From the NCBI GenBank assembly GCA_951812925.1, contig OX638368.1, positions 23,623,187 through 23,687,186 on the forward strand: a stretch of DNA of 64,000 bases, in the 5' to 3' direction. This stretch comes from Calliopum simillimum (taxonomy: Eukaryota; Arthropoda; Insecta; Diptera; Lauxaniidae). The first letter of the stretch is position 1. Each line of letters begins with the position of its first letter. The position numbers were made by a program, and so were the translations under genes. Shown here in pieces: positions 24,630 to 36,000 of this stretch. Below the pieces are notes generated by a model. It was not told where the DNA came from. It worked only from the letters and a program-made list of their open reading frames with translations, and ran no database searches.

Positions 24630-25440
24630 TACGGCTGTACAAGGGCCGAATTTCATTACTTTTTTTGGGCTGTACAAGGGCTAAACATGGTGTTTTTGCA
24701 GGACATTTTGGCCGTACACAATGCTTCATATGGGCTGAACATGGGCTGTACATCGGCCGTACAATTTATTGTTCTATTGAAATTTATTTTATATGATTTT
24801 GGGCGAAGAGAAAAAAATTCAAGTATTGCTGACATCGTTAAGCTGTGCGACTCAGTACATTGATAGCCTGGATGGCGGAACATTTTTTTTTTTTTTTTTT
24901 TTCTGCCATACAAAATTGGTCCGTTGGTTGTTCTTTTTAAAATGAAATAACAATTTTTTTTTTTAATTTTAACTTTGTATTTCAAAGAATTTTCTTTTTC
25001 GTCTTTTTACTTTTCAGGATTTGAACCTGGGAATCCCAAGTGTTCTGCGAAACGCACGTTAACGAGTTCGGCCAAAGCCATCATTATTGAGTAGCTGGCT
25101 GAAAATTTATTATATCATATTTATTCTGTCATTCAAATTTATATGATAAAAAAAAAATTTTAAAAATTGTATTTTGACGTCAATAGAAAAAATAAATTGT
25201 ACAGCTCATGTTCAGCCCAATTCAAATGAAAAAATTAATTGTACAGCTCATTTACAGACCATGTACAGCCCATGTTCAGCCCATTTCAAAGATAAAAATA
25301 AATTGTACGGCCGATGTATAGCCCATGTTCATCCCAATTCAATAGAAAAAATTCAATTGCACAGCCCATGTACAGCCCAAGTTCAGCCCATGTACAGCCC
25401 ATGTTCAGCCCATTTGTTTTCTACACAAATTTTTTTTTGT
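24630..25440. repeat. Inverted arrays of GGGCTGTACATGGGCTGAACATG-like units
   Basis: The left array (24635-24770) reads GGGCTGTACAAGGGC and GGGCTGAACATGGGCTGTAC. The right array (25190-25415) has the complement, TGTACAGCCCATGTTCAGCC, in about ten diverged units. The inner boundary sequences also mirror (TGTACAATTTATTGTTCTATTG and CAATAGAAAAAATAAATTGT). Together they make a foldback with internally tandem arms and about 400 bp of unrelated loop. Confidence 0.75.
25014..25083 (-). other. tRNA-like (SINE-head-like) sequence
   Basis: On the - strand GGCCGAACTCGTTAACG (A-box-like) is followed about 30 nt later by the B box AGGTTCAAATCCT with a four-pair T-stem (CAGG/CCTG). No full acceptor stem or credible anticodon arm was found. 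It is more likely a tRNA-derived repeat or tRNA relic than a working tRNA. Confidence 0.35.
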
Positions 25441-25455
25441 ACATTTGTACGTTTG

Positions 25456-26247
25456 TACGTTTTGGACGAAAGTTTAAAATTTGTCGCGCAACCGGCAGAA
25501 TTGTAAGGTTTAACTATTGACATGAAGATTGCCGCCACCCTAGCTCTGAGAGATGACGGGAAGGGGTGTCGATATATTTTTGAAGGTTGAAAAACGTGGT
25601 TTAAAAATGCATGCTCATAGGTCCGAAGTGAATCAATCCTCAGCTTCGTAGTAGGTCGAAAACTGAAATCCAAGACATGGATTCTTATGTATTTTTTCCC
25701 GTAGAATCGAATGGCATCATTAGTTTTCTAATTAGACGTCCATTTTTGGCGTTGAGTGAACTTTTCAGCTCAAAAAAGTCGAAATTTTTCCAAATCCCCT
25801 GTTTGAGCACTCCACAATTGAACAGAAAAAATATTAGAAAAATTTGAAATATATACTTTGTTAGGATTTTTTCTGGCCAATCCAGTGGTACCATTTTTTT
25901 TGCGCTACGACATTATTTTTATTCATGAAAAACGAATTTTTGATTTTTATTATGAAAAAATATCACGAAATCAGGCATAAATATTTAGTCAACGACGGTT
26001 TCCAACGTCCGAACGGTTTTTTTTTTCGGTGCCCCCTAGTAAAATTTTTTTAGAATATTTTTGGAAATTTTTTTAACCCATTATAAACAAGTTTTTGAAA
26101 AAGGGGTCAAAAGGACCCTTAAAAACGGGATATAATGGGTTAAAATGTTCACATAACTTAATGTAGAATCAAGCATGGAACAATATTTTAGAACATCTTA
26201 ACCCATTATAAACAAGTTTTTGAAAAAAGGGGTCGAAAAGACCCTAA
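25456..26247. mobile_element. Half copy of the 19798-21356 foldback
   Basis: Matches 19806-20596 at about 97% by eye, beginning CGTTTTGGACGAAAGTTT and ending abruptly after GGGGTCGAAAAGACCCT, at the point where the complete element turns into its second arm. Loss of one arm is a common fate of long palindromes. Confidence 0.85.
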
Positions 26248-26559
26248 GCGGTCATTTTTGAAATCTTAAAAGTTGATTTTCTCAAAATATTATTTTTAAA
26301 AATTTTTTTTTTCTGAATGGTGGATGAAAAACAAACGTTTTCCAAAAGATTTGGTTTGCGCTAAATGAATGTGATAGCCACGGGCATTTTTTTTTTTTTC
26401 TAAAAAGTCACGTGACAATTTTTTAACTTTATGTTGTACTAGGTGGCCAAAAAATAATCAAAGTAGAAGAATTTAACTTCCACTGCTTAGAAAATACAAG
26501 GTATACAAAAAAAAAAAACAGTTTTTCCCATAAAAACCATAAGAATATTGACGAAATAT

Positions 26560-26750
26560 CGGCCTTAGCTGAAAAATCTTAAAAATTAATTTTAGGAAAA
26601 AAAATTTTTTCCGTAAAATTTTTTTTACGGAAATCTTTTGAAAGGTGGATGAAAAAAATTCGTTTTCAAAAGATTTCCGTAAAAAAAATTAAAAAAAAAA
26701 TAAAATTTTTTGGGAAAATTAATTTTTAAGATTTTTCAAAACATTGCCAT
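26560..26750. repeat. AT-rich hairpin
   Basis: CTGAAAAATCTTAAAAATTAA at the left pairs with TTAATTTTTAAGATTTTTCA at the right, and GGAAATCTTTTGAAA with TTTCAAAAGATTTCC, around the loop GGTGGATG. A diverged related segment (GGTGGATGAAAAACAAACG) lies at 26320. Confidence 0.65.
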
Positions 26751-26980
26751 CATTTTGTTAATATTCTCATGATTTCATTTTAAATTTATAATTACATACT
26801 TGTAACTTAGTTTTAGGTCTATTTTTATTGCATACGTTCTGTTATATGATAACTTTTAATGTTATTTAATTTGGATAAAAATTAAAAAAAAAGCATTTCT
26901 ATATATTTAAAATTCACAATTTGTGGTATTCTTTGTTTTTTTGTTTTTTTTAACTTAAATTACATTATGAATTTTGAACA

Positions 26981-26986
26981 TTTATT
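26981..26986 (-). terminator. Polyadenylation signal AATAAA for E-Syt gene C
   Basis: AATAAA on the - strand lies 94 nt beyond the stop of gene C (27081-27083). Confidence 0.55.
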
Positions 26987-27080
26987 TTAATATTTTTAAT
27001 TTTATAACATTTTTCGGACTGCTCAGCTCATTTTCGACAATAAGTTTTCATTATCACTGAAGAAACATTCACTGCTGCCT

Positions 27081-30000
27081 TTATTTACTCCTTCTACTGT
27101 CCAATTTTAATTCATACCATTTATCAAGTATACCTTTCCTGAGTTCTGAATTATCGAGCGGTATTACAACCTGGTAAGATAAAGAAAAAACTTGTTGGAT
27201 AGATAAGCGTCTTAATATGCGGATTTCTTTTTTCGGAGTATTGTATATAGTTTATATATGTGTATTCTCATGTATTTAACTCCTTGAAGCTGCTTGGGGA
27301 CTTTATTTACTCAAGAACCTAAAAGTCCAGGCCAAGCATGGCAGTGCACATTAGATAGTAAAGATCTTCATTAAAAAAAAAAAAAAAAAGTAGGCTTTAA
27401 TCCGCCCATTTTGAAATCTTATCGGTTTTGATTTTTAAGGAAAATATTACGCGATTTGATTTTTTCCAATTGCTCCGCCATTTGACGTGCGATCATCAAG
27501 TATAGTACTTATATCGTTGTTAATGTCTCGATGTGGGCTATATTTCATTTATAGAAGTAATGTATCTCAAATATTTTTTCAACTAGTTGTACTCATTGTC
27601 TCAGTTTTTATCACCCTAAGGTGCCAAGAACACTTCATAAAATTGAAGCCCATAAAAAATCATAAAATTCATCTCTACAGTTTCCTCAAATTGTTAAAAT
27701 TTGAGAAGTTCTAGCGAATCTTAAACCTCAATGCATACACAATATGAAAAGCAGGATATTTAAAAACGAAAATCGCCCCCTAAAACTATGCAAAATTCTT
27801 TTTTATTTATTTGCATACTGCTTGAAATGTCAAAAGTTAAAAACAGAATATTGCATAGTTTTAGGGGGTGATTTTCGTTTTGGAACATCCTGTTTTTCAT
27901 ATTTTTATACCCTACACCCAGGGTATATTCACTTTGTCCTTCCGTTTGTAACGCAAAGAAGGAGGCGTGGCAGATATAGAAAAGTATATATACATATTCT
28001 TGATCAGCGTCACCTCCTAAGCCGATATAGACATGTCCGTCTGTCTGGCTGTGTGTGGAAATACACTTTTTGGGAAAACTAAGCAAGATAATTAAATAAA
28101 ATTTGGTGCACAGCTTTCGGCGTCAAAGTTAACTCGGGGGATTGAATGAGCGAAATCGGTCAACGGACACGCCTACCGCCCATACAAGAAATATATTCAA
28201 AAAGCAACTTTTTGAGTTTTTTTCACGATAATGCAACCGAAATACACATAAATACTACGAATTGTAAGCGCAAGCTCTGAACAAAAACCAGGAGAATTCG
28301 AACAAGAGGGCGTGGCACCTCCCATATAAGCAAAAACTTCAAAACGCTATACTGAGAGCGTTTTTTGAGATAATCAAACTAAATTTTACTCAAATGCTAA
28401 GGACTATAAATTCAAACTTTGAAAAAAAAAACTGGGTAAATTTGGGCAAGTGGGCGTGGCACCTCCCATATAAGCAAAACTTTCAAAATACTGCTGTGTA
28501 GGGTATTTAATGTTTGGCCAGGCCAAAGTTAACACCCTTACTAGTTTTTTTACTGAAGCATTAGACTCGCTATAGCTTCTTCAATTTTAACAATTTGAGG
28601 AAACTTCGTAGAGATAAATTTTATAATTTTTAATGGGCTTCAATTTTATGAAGTGCCCTTGGCACTTTAGGGTGGTAGAAAGTGAGTAATGAGTACAATT
28701 AATCGAAAAAAAACTTTTGAATAAATGAAATATAGCCCACATCGAGATATTAACAGCGATATACTATGTTTGATGATCGGATAGCGTATTACTTAGAGGT
28801 CGAAAAAATAATTTTTTTTTTTAAATCAAAACCGATAAGCTTTCAAAATAGGCGGTTTAAAGCGAATTTTTTTTTGTGTTACATACTATCTAGTGCAAAT
28901 CTGCTTGGCTGTAGGTCACGCTTTTGGACATAAAGAGACGGGTACAGTAAATTCACCGCGGATACAATGGGTCTTATTATGAATAAAAATTCTTGAGAAT
29001 TTTGTCTCAGACTTCTTGGTATGCAATCGCAAAACAATTTTTGTATAAAGAAAAAAATTCACTGGAAATTAAAGTTATTGGCAATTATTTCTGGAGAGAA
29101 TATTTTGACACATTTTTTAGGAATTCTGTCTACAATTCTTTAATAGAGAATTCGTAGCGCAAATAAGTAATGTATGTAGGAACGGAGCTAAACGGAAAAC
29201 TTGGCAGCACTGAAAAAACGAACGAGACTTGAACGAAACATAACGAAAAGATTTTGAATAAACGAACGGACGGCAGTTGAATTTGAGAGTTGAAGAAGAC
29301 GGTTGTCTGCGGACATGTAAAGAAGTGAAATTTAAGAACAAAATTTAAAGTTAGATTGATAAACTTTGAAAGAAAGAAAAACTTAAATAATAACAATGTT
29401 AAATAAAATAATAGTACAAAACTAAATAGAAAGGTGTAAAGAAAACTTAACAGAAACTATAAAGTGTTGTGTTTTTATACCCTACACCCAGGGTATATTC
29501 CCTACAAATTCTTAATGTATGACAAATATAAAAATGTTATATCTTTCATATTCTATCAATACTTTTGAAATCCACTCAAGGGTTTCCCACTTATATAGAT
29601 TTTTCTAAAAGCTACAATATATCCGTATATTTCGATGGCTTTACCTCCGATCTTGGCGACACTTTTTGATTGAATATTCTTTTTTGGTATTAAAAACTTC
29701 ATAGAATTAAGTCGGTTCTATGTGGTGTCGCTAAAGTAAACTTAACCTAAAGTTATCAATGAGAATAGCATTGCTACGGGTGCTCAAATCGTATACATAA
29801 ATGCGTTAACAAATCAACCTAGAGTAGATGTTGATATATCTGTTCATCTGTTATCTCCAGAAACGGACTTGTGAACTGATCATAAAGATTATTCTTTTAT
29901 GCGATCATTTAAAGTCATTGCTTTATACGATGAGCCAAGAATGATTTCAAACTTGAAGGTCAACATTAAGCTTGCTAATCGTGTTATGCGTCAAGTGATG

Positions 30001-33000
30001 AGCAAACCAAGCCAAAGACTTAGACCATAGCAGTCTTGGTCTTGCACATTGAATCTTGGACTTGGTTTTGATATTGAGTCTTGGCCTTCGGCATTAAGTT
30101 TTGATCTTGAAAAAAATTCTAAAGAAAGTCTAAGTAGCCTTGGTCTTGATATAATATCACCGTCTTAGTCTTGAAAAATTACCAAGACTTGCTCATCACA
30201 ATATGCATCGAAGGTGTCGAATATTTGACTGCGAGAATGCAGTTCCGATGGAGGACATTGTAACGACGAATTTTGTTTCATTGAAATTATTCATTAACCC
30301 CCATTTTCATGCTTACCACTCCGAATACTGTATGCGGATCAGTCATCAAGTCTTTTTGAGAGCATACTGATACTTCTAATTGCAACTTTGTTACTTCCTC
30401 CAGAGTTAGATCATATTCGAATGTTTCATCATAAATTGGATTGCAATTTTCTCGGATAACATGTGTAGTACGCTTTGTTGTTTTATTACGTCCAGGTATC
30501 AAGTATAACTTGACAAAAGGATCTGGAAGATTGTGTGGATCCGACATGGGTATGTTTATAACTTTGTGTACAATCACTACTAATTTTTCATGTTGATAAC
30601 TATATCTCATCGAAAGTTCAATTTTTGTTGGTTCCTTTGGATTCGGCATTTTCGATACGGATGCGATACGTGAGGCAGACTGTTCATGGGCTAAGGTAGA
30701 AACACGAAATTCAAAAATTTTCTCTTGTTCTAAGGACTGTCGCCTCTCAATTGAGGTAGTATATTTAAGTAGTGGTGGACCTTTCTTAGATGTAGTTGGT
30801 TTTTGATTTGCGGGTGATGTTTCGATGACTGGAGGTGGTTCACGTTGTTCCAATACAGTTACTAGTGGTCTATCAGGTACTTCCCCTACATTATCGATAG
30901 AACTTCTTAGGACTATGGACGCATCCCGCTCCTCAATTACAGGTATCACCATTTCTTGTGCTTTAGTTGGTCTCGGCGTATTCGGAGGGGTCGGTGGAAC
31001 TGTCAAGAAGTTAGGATCTTGCTCTTTAGGAACTAGCCACTCATTATGCTGTGAAGATTGAGGTTCTTCAACCACCAGTTGTGGTGCAGGTGGTTTCGGT
31101 CTCTGCTGCTGCTCCTGCCTCGGTGGAATTGTCAAGAATCTAGGATCTTGCTCTTTAGGTAGTAGCCAATCATTTTGCTGCGAAGAGTGAGGTTCTTCAA
31201 CCACTATTTGTGGCACAGGTGGTTTCGGCTCCGGCTTCGGTGGAATCGGCAAGAATTTAGGATCTTCTATTTTAGGTTCTATCCACTCAATTTCCTCTTC
31301 AGAGCGAATTTCTTCTTTTATGGCTTTTTGTGGTACAGGTGGTTTTGGTCCCTGCTCCGGTGGAATCGGCGAGGATTTAGGATCTTCCACTTTAGGTACT
31401 ATCCACTCAATTTCCTCTTCAGGGTGAGTTTGTTCAATCGCTGTTTGTGGTGTAGGTCGTTTCGGCTCCGGCTTCGGTGGAATCGGCAAGAATCTAGGAT
31501 CTTTATACCATTCACAATCCTCTTCACATTCTTGTTTTATCTGTGGCGTAGGAAAATTACGTTCGGGTACAAATGGTTCCGTTCTTGCGCGTTCAGTTGC
31601 GGTCGGCGCCATTAGTGCAGGATGCGATAATCTTGTGTAAGAAAGAATTTTATCGGTAGTTGTCGGAAATTCGGAAAGTTTTTCTTTAGCTACTGGAAAT
31701 TTTTGCACAGCCGCGCTTACTGCTGGCAAGTTCTCCTTAGACTGGAGTGAAAAATTAATTATTTATTTTATATTTAATTATTTATATTGTATATATGTAT
31801 ATGTACTAACGTGAGTTACAGAATCATACTGAAAAGGTGCTGGCGCCGGCATCCATGTTGGTGGCTGCTTTCTTTTGATTTCTTCCACTTTTCTTGCCAC
31901 ATTTTCTTCTGAATAGTCATAACACTCAAAATACAATGGATCTGTTGCTTCAAAATGTGCCAAAATTTTAAGAGAAAGAGCCATTGCCAATTTTGAATCT
32001 GAATTTGAGTTTCGCAAGTGATAGCTTTGTATATCTGTTTGTAGATTTTCGCATTCCAGGATGGCAACCAAAAATACCTCACACTCTCCAATATCACTTT
32101 CAGTTTTTCTGTCTTTCACTTTTATCAATAGAGTTTCTTGATAGGGATCTTCCACCAAAAAGCTGAAAGCCTCTTCCCATAAGGGATTGTTATTATGTTG
32201 TATTGTTGTTGTTTCTTGACATTTATTATTAACGCAACATTGTACATATGGATTTGGTAAGGCATCCGATTGTGCTTGCTATTGGGATGAAATGTGAAAA
32301 AATTATCTGCTTAATATGGTATATGATATGTAAGTAATACTTTGTTGCATGAGAAATATTTTTCGTGGTATATTGAGCTCTTTTAAGAAAAATTTTCAGA
32401 TTTTCTTAAGTTTTATCATAGAAGTTTATACTCGTAAATATAAATAACTGTATAAGAAGCCCTGACTTCTTGAATGTCAGTCCTTAGCAAACTTTTCGTA
32501 TCATTTTCAATCACCCATGATCTCGTTTAAGAAGAACTATCCGGTTGTAGAAGATATATATAAAAGAATCTCATTCAAGATGAATTGTAATTGACATCCC
32601 GAGTCAAATCGTAAATGATTCTCAATATGAATTGTAAAAGACTCTCTAACATGATTCATAAGCAACTACCCAATTTTAATAGTCATTTCCTAAGGTGTAA
32701 TTCGTAAGTGACTCTCTAAGATGAATCGTCAACAACTCTTCAAGAAGAATCAACAATTACTTTCAAATGACTCTCCAATGTGATTAGTTAATAACTACCC
32801 AAGATAAATCGTAAACATCTTCCCAAAATATTGTAAAAAGTAAATAACTCCCCAAGTTAAATCGATTAATGATTAATGATTCATAAATAACTTCCTAAAA
32901 TAAATTGCAAATGGTGCGCCAAGAAATAACTTTAATGACTTCATAAGATGGATCACAAATAACTCCCCAATGCGATTCGTAAGTGACTTTATAAGATGAA

Positions 33001-36000
33001 TCGTCAACGACTCTCAAAAAAAAAAAAAAAAAAACAATAACTTCCGAAGATAAGTTGTAAATGACTCCCCAATATGATTCGTAAATGACCCCCCAAGATG
33101 AGTCGTGAATGACTCTCCAAGATGAATCTTAAAAAACTTTCCAAAATAAATTATAAATGACTCCCTTAGATGACAATCCTGAGATGGATCAGAAATGACT
33201 CCCAAATGTGGTTCGTAAGTGACTCACCCCCCAAGATGAATCGTAAATGACTACCAAAGATTAATCGTCATTTCTTAAGATGAAATTCGTAAGTGACTCC
33301 CCACGATGAATCATCAATGACTGTGCAAGAAGCAGCAACATGTTCGATTTAATAATCCATACTTAAATTTACCTTCAAATTTTGTGCACGTTCAATAAAC
33401 ACAGTGACCACAGCGGCACTAAGGCGAGGTTGCCGTATTCTTATAACATCCTGTAGAGCTGCTTTGATATGATCAGGATTTCTGGATAGTTTATACCATT
33501 GCATGCTAACGTGTATGTTACCACTTTTTACGTCCTCCAATTGTAGCCACTGAAAAGAGCAGCAAAGGAAGAGTATTGTCTTACTATATACGTTATAGCA
33601 TTCTATAAAGTTTCCAAGCTTACCTTCTCCACAGGTACTTTTTGTATAAAAGAACGCAAATCAACTGTGACTCTGAAATCGGTGAATACATTCCATCTGA
33701 GTTTTTAAAATAAAATAGTCTATTTAGCTACAAACCTGCCCATAAAATCGTCAGTTTTATTTTTATCTTTGCACCATACTTCAAATACAACGGTTTGACC
33801 CATTTCAGCAAATACTTTAGCCTTTTGAAAAGTCAAAAAAAGGGCTTATTAGCATAATATTTCCAGAAATGTTTAAGAGCGCGCGTAAACTTACGTCACA
33901 CCAATAGTCCCATGTTGGTGCATAATCTTTTTCCTTGACCTCAGTTTCAAACTTCTCCGCACCAATATAAACTACAGCATAGGGATCGCACTTGCTTTTT
34001 CCCAATAATTTGAAATCCCCTCTGGTTAGATTCTTGGCGCCAATGATATGAATGCGTAAGATACCCTAAAATTATTTATTTAAGATTTAGTTCAAGAATT
34101 TAACCCTGCAGTAAAATTAAGAACTATGTAGTTCCCAAAACGAATTACTTAATTCCAAATGCTCAAAAAGGCACCCGCGTAGTTCTAGTTCCAATGTTGT
34201 GCAAAGATTGGGCAGAAAAATTAGAAACCAGTTCGAGCTTTCTTAAAGAACTTTGAATTTGAAAGAGAAGCTGAAAATTTGATAGAACAACAGCAGTTGG
34301 TGCCACGTTTCGGAAACAAATAAAAAAAAAAAAGGTAATGCATTGAGAGTCAATTGTCTCTAGACTGGTAAAAAGGTAATGCATGGGGGGACAATTTTCT
34401 TTAGATAGATAAAAAGGTAATATATTAATGGAAAATTGTCTCTAGACTAGTTAAAAGGTAATGTATTGGGGGGCGATTGGCTGATAAATAGGCATTGGGG
34501 GATAATTGTCTCTAAACTGTTCAAAAGGTAATGAGAAGAGAGTAAGTTGCCTCTAGAGCGGTAAAAAAGTAATGCATGAGAGAACAGTTGGCAATTCGCT
34601 CGACATCAACATTGAAAAATTATTTATGGTGGTACTAGAAAAACCATTTTCTTTTTACTGCACAAAGTATTCGCTCACTGTAAACTACATGAGTAAAATT
34701 TAATTTTACAAAATTTTCTTTACCTCCGGTTCAGACATTTTAACATCCATCGACGGCACATGATCACTTAGTATGACTGAAAATTTATTTGGCAACACCA
34801 TAACTGCAGCGATTTGTTCAGCAATTAGTTTTCTTATTAAATCACCAAAAAATGGCAAATCTGCCAATTCCAGTATACCAGCCATAGTGAAATCAATTTC
34901 TGGATAACGCAACAAACATATTTGCATGCCACCAACCAGTGGCAGATTGGATATCAATGGTTTCAGCACAACACGGGCATAACAATGCAAATGGAAATCT
35001 TTGATGCCACTTCTGATGCTACCCAAATGAAATGTAATATCACAACTGCTACAATAATACAATTCCAAATCCATGATAATCTCATTGCGTATATTCTTCT
35101 CGTAGACTTTTATGCCGGCAATACGTGGTGGCACTGCACCCAAAATGACATTATCAAAGCCGAAACCTTTGACATGATATTGACCTAGGGAATATTTTAG
35201 ATGTGGTTCCACTTCATTTTTGACAAGATCACGTACATAGTGGGAGGCGCAGGGCCAGAGATGCCGAACAATCTAGGAAAAAATAGAATGAAGATGAATA
35301 TTGAAATGACAGCATTCTTTCCCATTTAAACTTACACAATTTAACCACTCGCAGCGATCGACATCGGGGAAATAAACCTTAAAATTATAAAAAAATAAGA
35401 AACTATTTTAAATGGATATAAATCATGGAATTGATAACTATCAAAATTTTTACATACAATAAGGTACCTTGTGATTTTACATTCAAAAAAGTATATTTTT
35501 CGCTTTTTAGTTACATAATGTACCTTTTTACATTTTTCCTTCTGCAAGTTGCGATTTACAAACAAAACAGGCACCTTATGCGATTTTACGTACGCAAAAG
35601 TGGCGAAAGACGAAACATATGTCACTATAGCCGTGTTTTTAATTCGTTCCTTGATTTGTCATAATTATGTGTTAGAAAATGCATTGATAGATTTATATGT
35701 AAATCGATCTTTGCAAATATATGACTAAAAGTTCAATTAAAAAATCAATTTTCAATGTATAAAATGTCATTAAGTACCACACTTAAAAATTCTTAAAAGT
35801 TCAGAAAGATATTTAATTCAATTATGCCTTGAAAAAGGTACCTTATTAAGTTTTAGGTTCATTTAATAAGGTACTTCATTCGATTTACCATTTGAAAAGG
35901 CACTTCATATGATTTCAGGTTCAAAAAGGAACTTTATTTTCAGCTCAAAAATGTACCTTTTATATTTTTGACGTTTAACAACGTAACTTATTCGATTTAC

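Larger units (their letters stand above)
27345..28910. mobile_element. Foldback element with CA(C/T)TAGATAGTA ends
   Basis: Lies in the last intron of gene C. CATTAGATAGTA (left) and TACTATCTAGTG (right) are inverted ends. Arms pair through ATCGGTTTTGATTTTTAA / TTTAAATCAAAACCGAT, ATGTGGGCTATATTTCATTT / AAATGAAATATAGCCCACAT and CACCCTAAGGTGCC / GGCACTTTAGGGTG. The centre holds a nested 155-bp hairpin and a Helentron-like insert. Confidence 0.8.
28911..30316 (-). other. Remainder of the last intron of gene C
   Basis: Non-coding. Holds a dispersed repeat (29171-29340), a head fragment of the Helentron-like family (29470-29505) and a GTGATGAGCAA-ended MITE (29995-30200). The intron starts with the donor GTAAGC at 30316. 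Confidence 0.6.

Noticed and set aside
25014..25083. Functional tRNA gene
   Set aside because: T-arm and B box are present, but I could not form a proper acceptor stem or anticodon arm.
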